Positions 50,057 to 57,691 of a stretch of 64,000 nt of DNA are shown piece by piece (positions within the stretch are counted from its first letter, which is position 1; each line of letters opens with the position of its first letter). A model generated the notes under the pieces. The model had not been told where the DNA came from. It did no database searches and worked only from the letters and a program-made list of their open reading frames with translations. Source of the DNA: Bog-532 sp963824545 (GTDB lineage: Bacteria > Actinomycetota > Actinomycetes > Streptosporangiales > Streptosporangiaceae); NCBI GenBank assembly GCA_963824545.1, contig CAWGPP010000010.1, forward strand, positions 13,019 to 77,018, given 5' to 3'. The translations under genes were made by a program, and so were the position numbers.

Positions 50057-50569
50057 ATGAACCCGCCCGCCGATCGGGCCGATCACGCCGGCCAGGCCGA
50101 TCACGCCGGCCACGTCGACGTGCTCATCCAGCGCCTCGACCCGGGTCTGCCGCTGCCGTGCTTCGCCCATCCGGGCGACGCCGGCGCCGACCTGTTCGCG
50201 GCCGAGGACGTGGACCTCGCCCCCGGTGAGCGCGCGCTGGTCGCGACCGGCGTGGCCATCGCGCTGCCGGCCGGCTACGCGGCGTTCGTGCATCCCCGGT
50301 CCGGCCTGGCCGCGCGGCACGGGATCACGATCGTGAACGCGCCCGGCACGGTGGACGCGGGCTACCGTGGCGAGATCAAGGTCACGCTGCTGAACACGGA
50401 CCGCTCGCGGCCGGTCAGCTTCCGGCGCGGCGACCGGATCGCCCAGATCGTCATCCAGAGGGTGGAGAACGTGCGGTTTTGCGAGGCCGAGTCGCTGCCC
50501 GGGTCGGCCCGCGGGGACGGCGGCTTCGGCTCCACTGGCGGCCACGCCTCCAGCGTCCCGGTACCGTGA
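50057..50569 (+). CDS. dut: dUTP diphosphatase
   Basis: 170-residue trimeric dUTPase that hydrolyses dUTP to dUMP and pyrophosphate, keeping uracil out of DNA. All five motifs are visible: DAGADLFA; VHPRSGLAARHG; IVNAPGTVDAGYRGEIKVTL with the catalytic Asp; RRGDRIAQIVIQR; and the C-terminal GDGGFGSTGG. ATG 50057 follows GAGGAATGATGCC. The first 20 residues include a repeated DHAGQADHAGH. Confidence 0.95.
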   Translation: MNPPADRADHAGQADHAGHVDVLIQRLDPGLPLPCFAHPGDAGADLFAAEDVDLAPGERALVATGVAIALPAGYAAFVHPRSGLAARHGITIVNAPGTVDAGYRGEIKVTLLNTDRSRPVSFRRGDRIAQIVIQRVENVRFCEAESLPGSARGDGGFGSTGGHASSVPVP

Positions 50570-50649
50570 ATCCGTTACGAAGACCCTGTTGGGGGAATCC
50601 CCAGCATGTCGCGGGAGTTCCCGCGCCAGATCAATAAGGAGCGTGTGCA

Positions 50650-51483
50650 GTGTTCCGTCGGCGTCGGCGCGAGGACGCGGACCAGGCCGCCCCTGGCTAC
50701 CCCGAGGCAGCGGATGCCGCCGGGGACGCCGGTGACGGCTGGGCAGACTCCGATGAGGCAGGCGGCTGGGACGACCCGGCGGCCGTCGGCGCGGCGGGTG
50801 CCGCGGGCGGCCCTTGGGACTCCGGCGAGGCCTACCCGGAGCGGGACCGGGCCGACTTTGGCAGCCTGCTCGTCCCGGTCGCGCCCAATCAGCAGATCGA
50901 GCTGGCCACGGATGGGCAGCGGTTCATCTGGGTCACGGTGAAGAACGGCGCCAGCGAACTGCGGGTGCACGCGTTCGCGGCGCCGCGCAGCGCGGGCCTG
51001 TGGCAGGAAGTCCGGCAGGAGATCGCCGAAGAGCTTTCCTCCGCCGGCACGGCCGCCGAGGAGACCGAAGGTCCCCTCGGCACCGAGGTGTTCGCGCACG
51101 TCCCGGTGGAGCCCGGGAACCCCGCCGCGGGAACCACCCCGGTCCGGTTCATCGGCATCGACGGCCCGCGGTGGCTGCTGCGCGGCCTGATCATCGGGGC
51201 GGCGGCCACCGGCGCCGAGCCCTTCGAGCCGTTCGAGGACCTGCTCGGCGACATCGTGGTCGTGCGCGGGGACCATCCGATGCCGCCGCGGGACATGCTC
51301 GAACTGCGGCTGCCGCCCGAGGTGCAGCAGGCGCTCGAGCAGCAGCAGGCGCTCGAGCAGCAGCAGGCGCTTGAGCAGCAGCAGGCGGCCGGTGCGGCGG
51401 CCGAGCCCGAGGAGGAGAACCGGTTCCGCAACACGGATCTCAACCCGTTCGAACGCGGCCCGGAGTTCACAGAAACGCGCTGA
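50650..51483 (+). CDS. DUF3710 protein
   Basis: 277-residue conserved actinobacterial protein of unknown function. An acidic disordered N terminus (about 1-65) leads into the domain: FGSLLVPVAPNQQIELATDG, FIWVTVKNGASELRVHAFAA, RSAGLWQEVRQEIAEEL, GPRWLLRGLIIGAAAT, and LGDIVVVRGDHPMPPRDML. The C-terminal tail has three ALEQQQ units from a 15-18 bp repeat. GTG 50650 is preceded by AAGGAG. It lies in the conserved dut, DUF3710, OB-fold, TrkA order. Confidence 0.92.
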   Translation: MFRRRRREDADQAAPGYPEAADAAGDAGDGWADSDEAGGWDDPAAVGAAGAAGGPWDSGEAYPERDRADFGSLLVPVAPNQQIELATDGQRFIWVTVKNGASELRVHAFAAPRSAGLWQEVRQEIAEELSSAGTAAEETEGPLGTEVFAHVPVEPGNPAAGTTPVRFIGIDGPRWLLRGLIIGAAATGAEPFEPFEDLLGDIVVVRGDHPMPPRDMLELRLPPEVQQALEQQQALEQQQALEQQQAAGAAAEPEEENRFRNTDLNPFERGPEFTETR

Positions 51484-51563
51484 CGCCGCCGCCCTCGCCA
51501 GGCAGGCGCACCGAATTAACGCACGGCAACATTCCGTTAACATTGCCTGGCTAGCGTGCTTGC

Positions 51564-51905
51564 ATGGGGATGACTATCCGTGCGGAACACCGGGCCGAGC
51601 GACCGCGTATCCGGATAGCGGGCACGGTCCGCGTCATCAGGAAGGACCCGATCGGCGGCATGCCCGCGCTGCAAGCGGACCTCTGTGAGGGCCCGGGAAG
51701 CGTTCAGCTGATCTGGCTCGGCCGGGTGAGCATTCCCGGCATCGAGCCCGGCAGCACGGTCGTGGCCGAGGGCAGGCTGGGCGTCCGCCGGGGCCGCGCC
51801 ACGATGTTCAACCCGCGCTACGAGCTGAGCACCGCCACATCGGCCCCTACGTCCGCACCGACGTCGGCCGCGGCGCCCGCACCGGAGTTCAGGACCGCCT
51901 GCTGA
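51564..51905 (+). CDS. OB-fold nucleic acid-binding protein
   Basis: 113-residue protein with a single OB fold: RIAGTVRVIRKDPIGGMPAL, LQADLCEGPGSVQLIWLGRV, IPGIEPGSTVVAEGRLGVRR, FNPRYELS. The C-terminal 25 residues are an Ala/Pro/Thr tail with TSAPTSAPTSA repeats. Proteins of this type follow DUF3710 in actinomycetes; they are assumed to bind DNA or RNA. ATG 51564 fits the domain start. A DUF3159 membrane gene that usually follows is absent here. Confidence 0.88.
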   Translation: MGMTIRAEHRAERPRIRIAGTVRVIRKDPIGGMPALQADLCEGPGSVQLIWLGRVSIPGIEPGSTVVAEGRLGVRRGRATMFNPRYELSTATSAPTSAPTSAAAPAPEFRTAC

Positions 51906-51934
51906 CCAGGCGCGCCCGCCGGGGCTGATACCCG

Positions 51935-51962
51935 GCCGGGGACCCGGGCTGTCCCGGCCGTG
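51935..51962. terminator. Terminator hairpin between convergent genes
   Basis: CGGCCGGGGAC and GTCCCGGCCG pair with one bulged G and a 7-nt loop, between the OB-fold and TrkA genes. Confidence 0.68.
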
Positions 51963-51985
51963 CGGGGCCGCCCGCGACGCGGGCG

Positions 51986-52645
51986 CTACCGGCTAGCCAG
52001 CAGCGAGGCGAGCTGATCCTCCACGTCCTGGCTGGTGACGAACAGCAGCTCGTCGCCCGCCTCCAGCGGGTCGTCCTGCTGCGGGACGATGACCCGGCCC
52101 TCGCGCAGGATCGCCACCAGCGCCGTGTCGGCGGGCCAGTCGATATCCCCGAACCGCTGGCCGGCCAGCGGCGCGTCGGCGGCCAGGGTCAGCTCGACGA
52201 GGCTGGCGTCGCTCTGCCGGAAGGTCATGAGCCGGACCAGGTCGCCGACGCTGACGGCCTCCTCGACCAGCGCCGAAAGCAGCCGCGGGGTGGAGACCGC
52301 CACATCGATGCCCCACGACTCGTTGAACAGCCACTCGTTGTTGGGGTGGTTGATCCGCGCGACCACGCGCGGGACGCCGTACTCCGTCTTGGCCAGCAGC
52401 GAAACGACCAGGTTGACCTTGTCGTCGCCGGTAGCCGCGATGACGACGTTGCAGCGGTGCAGCGCGGCCTCGTCCAGCGAGCTGATCTCGCAGGCGTCCG
52501 CCAGCAGCCATTCCGCACCGGGCAGGCTGTCCGCTTTGATGGATTTGGCCGACTGGTCGATGAGCAGGACCTCGTGCCCGTTCTCGAGCAGTTCCCTGGC
52601 GATGGAACGGCCGACCGCGCCGGCCCCGGCTATCGCGACGCGCAT
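51986..52645 (-). CDS. TrkA family K+ uptake regulatory protein, second of pair
   Basis: 219-residue cytoplasmic RCK protein: TrkA-N Rossmann domain (RVAIAGAGAVGRSIARELLE, VLLIDQSAKSI) and a C-terminal TrkA-C domain (SLVELTLAADAPLAGQRFGD, LVAILREGRVIVPQQDD). It would gate a Trk/Ktr-type K+ transporter by NAD(H) or ATP/ADP binding; no membrane partner is adjacent. Its ATG shares the A of the preceding TGA (TGATG), so translation of the two TrkA genes is coupled. Confidence 0.93.
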   Translation of the reverse strand: MRVAIAGAGAVGRSIARELLENGHEVLLIDQSAKSIKADSLPGAEWLLADACEISSLDEAALHRCNVVIAATGDDKVNLVVSLLAKTEYGVPRVVARINHPNNEWLFNESWGIDVAVSTPRLLSALVEEAVSVGDLVRLMTFRQSDASLVELTLAADAPLAGQRFGDIDWPADTALVAILREGRVIVPQQDDPLEAGDELLFVTSQDVEDQLASLLASR

Positions 52646-53310
52646 CAGCGGCCTCCCTCGGGCCCGAAGGAGAACAGTTCGGTGATCCGGTCCAGCTCGT
52701 CCTCGTGCGCGATCACGTGCAGCACGTCGCCTTCCTGCAGCACCGTGGGCGGCGACGGGATCAGGGCCTCACCGAGCCGGTCAAGGAAGGCGATCCGGGT
52801 ATTCGTGGCCAGCTCGACCGCCTTGATCTTCTCGCCCAGCCAGCGGTCGGAGAAGGCCACCTCGGCGAGCACGATCTTGCCGGTCGGATCCCGCCAGAGC
52901 GGCTCGGCTCCCTCGGGCAGCAACTTCCGCAGGATCTGGTCGGCCGTCCAGCGGACCGTCGCCACGGTCGGGATGCCGAGACGCTGGTAGACCTCGGCGC
53001 GGCGGGGGTCGTAGATCCGCGCCGCGACCCGGGCGATGGCGAACGACTCCCGTGCGACGCGCGCGGAAATGATGTTGGAGTTGTCGCCGCTGCTGACGGC
53101 GGCGAAGGCGTCCGCTTCCTCGATGCCCGCCTGGATGAGGACGTCGCGGTCGAAGCCCATCCCGGTGACCCGGCTACCCTTGAACGAGGAGCGCAGCTTG
53201 CGGAATGCCTCGGGATTCTGGTCGATGACCGCGACCGAATTACCGCGGTCCTCGAGGATGTGGGCGAGCGTGGACCCGACCCGCCCGCAACCCATGATCA
53301 CGATGTGCAC
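52645..53310 (-). CDS. TrkA family K+ uptake regulatory protein, first of pair
   Basis: 221-residue RCK protein: IVIMGCGRVGSTLAHILEDR (GxGxxG motif), VAVIDQNPEAF, then the TrkA-C domain (KIVLAEVAFSDRWLGEKIKA, IPSPPTVLQEGDVLHVIAHE). It forms a coupled pair with the next gene, as in many actinomycetes, where the pair is followed or preceded by transport and RNA-methyltransferase genes. It is divergent from the RNA methyltransferase gene, with which it shares the upstream region 53311-53496. Confidence 0.93.
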   Translation of the reverse strand: MHIVIMGCGRVGSTLAHILEDRGNSVAVIDQNPEAFRKLRSSFKGSRVTGMGFDRDVLIQAGIEEADAFAAVSSGDNSNIISARVARESFAIARVAARIYDPRRAEVYQRLGIPTVATVRWTADQILRKLLPEGAEPLWRDPTGKIVLAEVAFSDRWLGEKIKAVELATNTRIAFLDRLGEALIPSPPTVLQEGDVLHVIAHEDELDRITELFSFGPEGGR

Positions 53311-53496
53311 GGCCGTCCTTCCAGGTTGAAGCGCATCGCCAAAGTTATGCCCTCACGGCGGTGATTGCGACACGTGGCCGGTGTGAATCCCGCGCCGCAA
53401 TCCTCCGGGGCAGCGGCAGGCCATCGCACCTGCGACATCATGGTTGTGGCGCCTCCGGCCGGCACGGGAAGAAAAACGTCAAACCGGAAGAATGGC

Positions 53497-55090
53497 ATGC
53501 GATCAGAGAACGTGACTTCCGTCACTATAACGGACGGCATGGACTGTTCCGGTGACCGGCCTGCCCCCGAATCAGGGGAGGTGGCCCGCTCGGCTGACCG
53601 GCCTGGCCCCGCGCCGGGGGAGGCGGCCCGCGCCAGCGATCTGCTCGCCCCGGGGGACGTGGCCGAGCTGCGCGCGGGCGAGGCCGCGCACGGCGGCTGG
53701 TGCGTGGCGCGCCTGGGCGGCACGGGCCCGGTCGTGTTCGTCCGCCATGCCCTGCCCGGTGAGCGGGTGCGGGCCAGGATCACGGAAGTAACCGCCCGTT
53801 TCGCCCGCGCTGACGCCATCGAGATCCTGGAGCCGTCGGCCAACCGGGTCGAGCCGCCCTGCCCGTATGCGCGCCCGGGTGGCTGTGGCGGCTGTGACTG
53901 GCAGCACGCGTCGCTGCCGGCCCAGCGCGAGCTGAAGGCGTCGGTGGTGCGGCAGCAACTGCGCCGCATTGCCGGGATTGACTGGCAGGTCACGGTCGAG
54001 GCGTTGCCCGGTGACGAGGGCGCCGCCGTCCATGGGACCGCTGGCAGGCCCGGCGACGGTGCCGGGAACCCGGCCGGCGACGGTGCCGGGGACCTGGCAG
54101 GAGACCCGGCTGGCGGCCGGGCGGGCGACGCCCCGGCGGCGGGCCTCGGCTGGCGGACCAGGGTCACGTTCGCGGTCCGCGGCGACGGCGTGGCGGGCCT
54201 GCGGGCCCACCGGTCGCACGAGGTCATCAACGTCGCGGACTGCCTGATCGCGCACCCGCGCATCCGGGATCTGGGCATCCCGGCGCGGCGGTGGCCGCAG
54301 CTGGCCACCCTGGAGGCCGTCGTCGCCACGGACAACGGCGAGCGCGCGGTGATCGCCTCGGGCGCGTCCCGTTCGGCGCCGCTGAAGCAGATCACGGCGG
54401 AAACGGTGCTCGCGGCGGGCCGCCACCACCGGCCCGGCGGCACCGTGCTGCGCGGGCACGCGCACCTGCGGCAGCGCGCGGCCGGGCGGTCCTGGCGGGT
54501 CAGTGCCGGCGGGTTCTGGCAGGTGCACCCGGCCGCCGCCAGCACCCTGGCCGACGCCGTGCTGGACGCCCTGCGGCCCCGGCCCGGCGACGCGGTGCTC
54601 GACCTGTACTGTGGCGCGGGCCTGTTCGCCGGCGTGCTCGCGGACGCGGTCGGGCCCCGCGGGACGGTGGCCGGCGTCGAGGCCAGCACGGCCGCCGTCC
54701 GGGACGCCCGACGCAACCTGCGGCTGGTGCCGTGGGCGGCGGTGTACCAGGGTGACGCGGGCGAGGTGATCGCGCGTGGCGTGCTTCCCCCGGCCCGGCT
54801 GGCCGTTCTCGACCCGCCCCGGGCCGGCGCGGCCCGGGACGTCATCGACTACCTGGCCACGGGCCCCGGCCCGGCCGGCTGCGGGCCGGCTCCGGGCCGG
54901 CTCCGGCGCGGACGGTGAACGGCGTATCGCGTACGTTTCCTGCGACCCCGCCACGCTCGCCCGCGACATCGCCCTTTTCGCCGGGCACGGCTGGCGGCTG
55001 GAGGCGCTGCGCGCGTTCGACGCCTTCCCCATGACGCACCACGTCGAGTGCCTCGCCACCCTGGTCCAGGGGGCGGCGCCCGCACGCTGA
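53497..55090 (+). CDS. TRAM-domain class I SAM RNA (uracil-5) methyltransferase, one frameshift
   Basis: RlmCD/TrmA-like enzyme. N-terminal TRAM domain (VAELRAGEAAHGGWCVARLG); iron-sulphur cysteines in CPYARPGGCGGCDWQ; a repeat-rich insert (GDGAGNPAGDGAGDLAGDPA); the SAM-binding motif VLDLYCGAGLFAGVLADAV; and LAVLDPPRAGAARDVIDYL. The frame then stops at 54918, while another frame continues from about 54,890 with the catalytic Cys motif RIAYVSCDPATLARDIALF to a stop at 55090. A single indel in the GGCCGGCTCCGGGCCGG-rich stretch 54,861-54,925 explains it. Start uncertain: I chose ATG 53497 with GGAAG upstream; the frame is open to 53365. Confidence 0.88.
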
Positions 55091-55116
55091 TCCGGGCCGC
55101 GTGCTTGGATGAAACG

Positions 55117-56046
55117 ATGAGACTCCGTATCTTCACCGAGCCGCAGCTCGGGGCCGATTACCCGACGCTGCTGCGGGTCGCGACCGCGACGGAAGAGCTC
55201 GGCTTCGACGCCTTCTTCCGGTCCGATCACTTCCTGACGATGGGGGACTCGCCGGGCCTGCCGGGGCCGACGGACTCCTGGGTGACGCTGGCCGGCCTGG
55301 CCCTGCAGACCAGCCGTATCCGGCTCGGCACGCTGGTCACTGCGGCCACCTTCCGGCTGCCCGGGCCGCTGGCGATCTCGGTGGCGCAGGTGGACCAGAT
55401 GAGCGGCGGCCGGATCGAGTTCGGCTTCGGCACCGGGTGGTACGAGGCGGAGCACACCGCGTACGGGATACCGTTCCCCAGCCTGGCGGAGCGGTTCGGC
55501 CGGTTCGAGGAGCAGCTCGCGATCATCACCGGGCTGTGGGCGACGCCGGAGGGGCAGACCTTCTCCTACGACGGCAGCTACTACCAGCTGGCGGATTCGC
55601 CCGCGCTGCCCAAGCCCGCGCAGCGGCCGCGGCCGCCGGTCATTCTCGGTGGCGCCGGCCCGCGCCGCACCCCGCGCCTGGCGGCGCGGTACGCGGACGA
55701 GTTCAACCTGGCGTTCAAGGACGTGCCGGAAACGTCGGCGGCGTTCAGCCGGGTCAGGGAGGCCTGCCGCGAGGCCGGCCGGGATCCGGGGTCGATCACC
55801 ATGTCCGCGGCGCACACTGTGGTCTGCGGAAAGGACGACGCCGAGGTCGCCCGGCGCGCCGCGGCGATCGGGTGGGGGCCGGAGGAGCTGCGCGCCGAGG
55901 GCCTGACCGGTACGCCCGCCGAGGTCACCGACAAGATCGGCGCCTACGCCCGGGCCGGCGCCGAGACGATCTACCTGCAGGTCCGCGACCTGAGCGACCT
56001 GGACCACCTGGAGCTGATCGCCTCCGAGGTCCTGCGGCAGGTCTAG
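55117..56046 (+). CDS. LLM class F420-dependent oxidoreductase
   Basis: 309-residue luciferase-like (beta/alpha)8 enzyme, of the F420-dependent group common in actinomycetes. Features: RIFTEPQLGADYPTLLRVAT, TEELGFDAFFRSDHFLTMGD, RIRLGTLVTAATFRLPGPLA, AQVDQMSGGRIEFGFGTGWY and PVILGGAGPRRTPRLAARYA. Substrate unknown. ATG 55117 follows TTGGAT by 6 nt. A half palindromic repeat (copy E) begins right after its stop. Confidence 0.92.
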   Translation: MRLRIFTEPQLGADYPTLLRVATATEELGFDAFFRSDHFLTMGDSPGLPGPTDSWVTLAGLALQTSRIRLGTLVTAATFRLPGPLAISVAQVDQMSGGRIEFGFGTGWYEAEHTAYGIPFPSLAERFGRFEEQLAIITGLWATPEGQTFSYDGSYYQLADSPALPKPAQRPRPPVILGGAGPRRTPRLAARYADEFNLAFKDVPETSAAFSRVREACREAGRDPGSITMSAAHTVVCGKDDAEVARRAAAIGWGPEELRAEGLTGTPAEVTDKIGAYARAGAETIYLQVRDLSDLDHLELIASEVLRQV

Positions 56047-56500
56047 GGTCCCCAGCGCTTACCGGCAGAGTTTTGGGCAAATGCTGTGACGTGAATGGAT
56101 CCCTGCAATGGTGCGGGGCTGGTGTCTGTGCTGGTGGCGGGGTCGTTGCCAGCGCGGGCCAGCAGGGCCGTCACGATGGCGGGGGTCGTGTCGGTGATGG
56201 TGGCGCGGAAAGTGGCTTGCCGCATGGGGGCGTTCCAGATGATCTGGATGTCAAAGACGTCGAATAGTTCGGCTTGCAGGGCGGGTGGCAGGCTGGCCAG
56301 GTCGGCGGTCACTTCGGGCAGCAGGCTGACCAGGTCCGGGGCGGGGGCCGGGGTGGTGTCGGCGGCCAGTTCGGTGAGCTGCGTTTCGATGTCCTTGCGT
56401 TCGCCGTGCAGGTTCGCGTAGTCGGCGCGGATGCGGCGGCGGTATTGTTCGCCGGCCTCATCGGCCATGTCGAACGATTCGTTGAGTTCGCGCATAGGGA
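56043..56500 (-). pseudogene. C-terminal fragment of a large serine recombinase
   Basis: On the minus strand MRELNESFDMADEAGEQYRR, GERKDIETQLTELAADT, PAPDLVSLLPEVTADLASLP and FDVFDIQIIWNAPMRQATFR match the C-terminal coiled-coil region of actinobacterial large serine recombinases/integrases. The catalytic and zinc-ribbon domains that should precede it are absent: the sequence changes abruptly at about 56,500 to an unrelated DUF559/AbiEi-like gene end. The C terminus runs into palindromic repeat E. Confidence 0.75.
56053..56088. repeat. Truncated palindromic repeat copy E
   Basis: CGCTTACCGGCAGAGTTTTG then GGCAAATGCTG matches the left half of copy C (CGCTTACGGGCAGACTTTTC), also just after a gene stop. 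The right half of the hairpin is missing and is replaced by the end of a recombinase gene fragment at about 56,088. Confidence 0.72.
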
Positions 56501-56504
56501 CGCG

Positions 56505-57070
56505 GCTCCTGTTCGGCCAGCAGCTCCCGCAGCATCGCATTGCCGCGCCGCCTCGGATAGCGCTTGAGCAGGTGGGGAAGCGATAGCCGGCTGGTCAATT
56601 CCCGCACCACCGCCTCGTTCATCACCCGCTCCATCTCCCGCCGCGACAGCACCGCCGACAAGTCGAACTGCGTCCGCGCCGCCGACGTGACCGGAATCCC
56701 GTTCTCGACCTCAATCTCATCGGCTTGGAGCTCGGTGCGAACGATGGTGATGCCGGGCCGCCTACAGATCGTCGGGCGAGCCACCTCGGGGAAGCCCCGG
56801 TATTCGGAGCCGATTCCCAGAAGCGCGCGGCCGACCTGCGACACAGAACTGCGCTTGGACCGCACGCCGAGCACGAGCAGCCATCCACCGGCCCTCTCGG
56901 CTGAGAAGCCGAGGATGACCAACGGAATAGACGCCGCGATGAACCCAATGAAGCTGACCGCGAGCGATTCGCACCTCGATCGGCCCCCGGCCCACACCAA
57001 GCTCGTAGAGCTGCCACCGGGCCACGAGCCCATGCTGACCTTGGGCCTTGTCGGCAATCCACCGATCCAA
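56505..57070 (-). pseudogene. DUF559/AbiEi-like protein, frameshifted
   Basis: From TTG 57070 the minus strand reads LDRWIADKAQGQHGLVARWQ, IEVRIARGQLHWVHRGVYSV, GHPRLLSREGRWMAA. It then continues in another frame with TICRRPGITIVRTELQADEI, GIPVTSAARTQFDLSAVLSR and KRYPRRRGNAMLRELLAEQE. This is the AbiEi-antitoxin-like N terminus with a DUF559-type nuclease-like body, very common in Solirubrobacterales as I recall. At least one frameshift lies near 56,890, and the C-terminal end is cut at the junction with the recombinase fragment. Confidence 0.7.
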
Positions 57071-57092
57071 CCCCTCGTAGCCACCTGTCCCG

Positions 57093-57143
57093 CGACGAGC
57101 GATGCGTTCTGCATCTATGACCTGTACAACGCATCGCTCGTCG
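57093..57143. terminator. Perfect 16-bp hairpin
   Basis: CGACGAGCGATGCGTT pairs perfectly with AACGCATCGCTCGTCG around a 19-nt loop, upstream of the DUF559-like gene. It may be a terminator for the upstream minus-strand genes. The rest of 57144-57404 shows no gene. Confidence 0.65.
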
Positions 57144-57404
57144 TGCATGCCGCTGATGGTCCACCACGACCCCGCGCCCCGTTGCGCGCACTTCGTGCCA
57201 ACTCCGTCGACCGGAGCAAGCAAAAGAGGCTCCAGCCCGCCGTTGCCGCCTCTGGCTTTGATCCCTTCAAGTGAAGGTGGGTGCCTACTCCGGATCCCAA
57301 GGGACCAAGAGAAATCGGCTCCCGCGCCGTTTGTGTTGGGTCAAACGGTGAGACGGCTCTAGTACGGGCTCGAGCCTCGGCTCAACCGTACCACCGTGGG
57401 ACGC

Positions 57405-57690
57405 TCAGTCGTCGAGGTTTGAGAGATGCCACTCGGCCTCGCTCCTGCTGTCGGCCGGGACCCGCAGGGCGATGTCGCCATGGCCGAAGCGGTCGAGCGG
57501 CCAGTCGGCGGTCAGCGCCGCCTCAGCCGGCGTCGACCAGCGACTGGTGCCAGGCCCGCGCCGTCCGCACGTCGACGAAGTCGCGCACGACCTCCCAGCT
57601 GTCGAAGCTCGGGTCGTCGACGAAGACCGGCGTCTGTCCGGGGCCGGGAGCCGGGCGCCACCTGCGTGGAAGCCAGTCCCGGAGGGCCAT
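57405..57690 (-). CDS. Small hypothetical protein downstream of aspS, one frameshift
   Basis: About 95 codons read MALRDWLPRRWRPAPGPGQT, PVFVDDPSFDSWEVVRDFVD, ARAWHQSLVDAG, then in another frame EAALTADWPLDRFGHGDIAL and EAEWHLSNLDD. One indel near 57,525 (GCCGGCTGAGG) breaks it. The ATG follows the aspS stop by one base, so it was coupled to aspS. I do not recognise the family. Confidence 0.55.
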
Positions 57691-57691
57691 C

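Noticed and set aside
56505..57070. Abortive-infection defence system (AbiE)
   Set aside because: Only an AbiEi-like N-terminal domain with a DUF559-type body is seen, no AbiEii toxin, and the gene is broken at an assembly-like junction.
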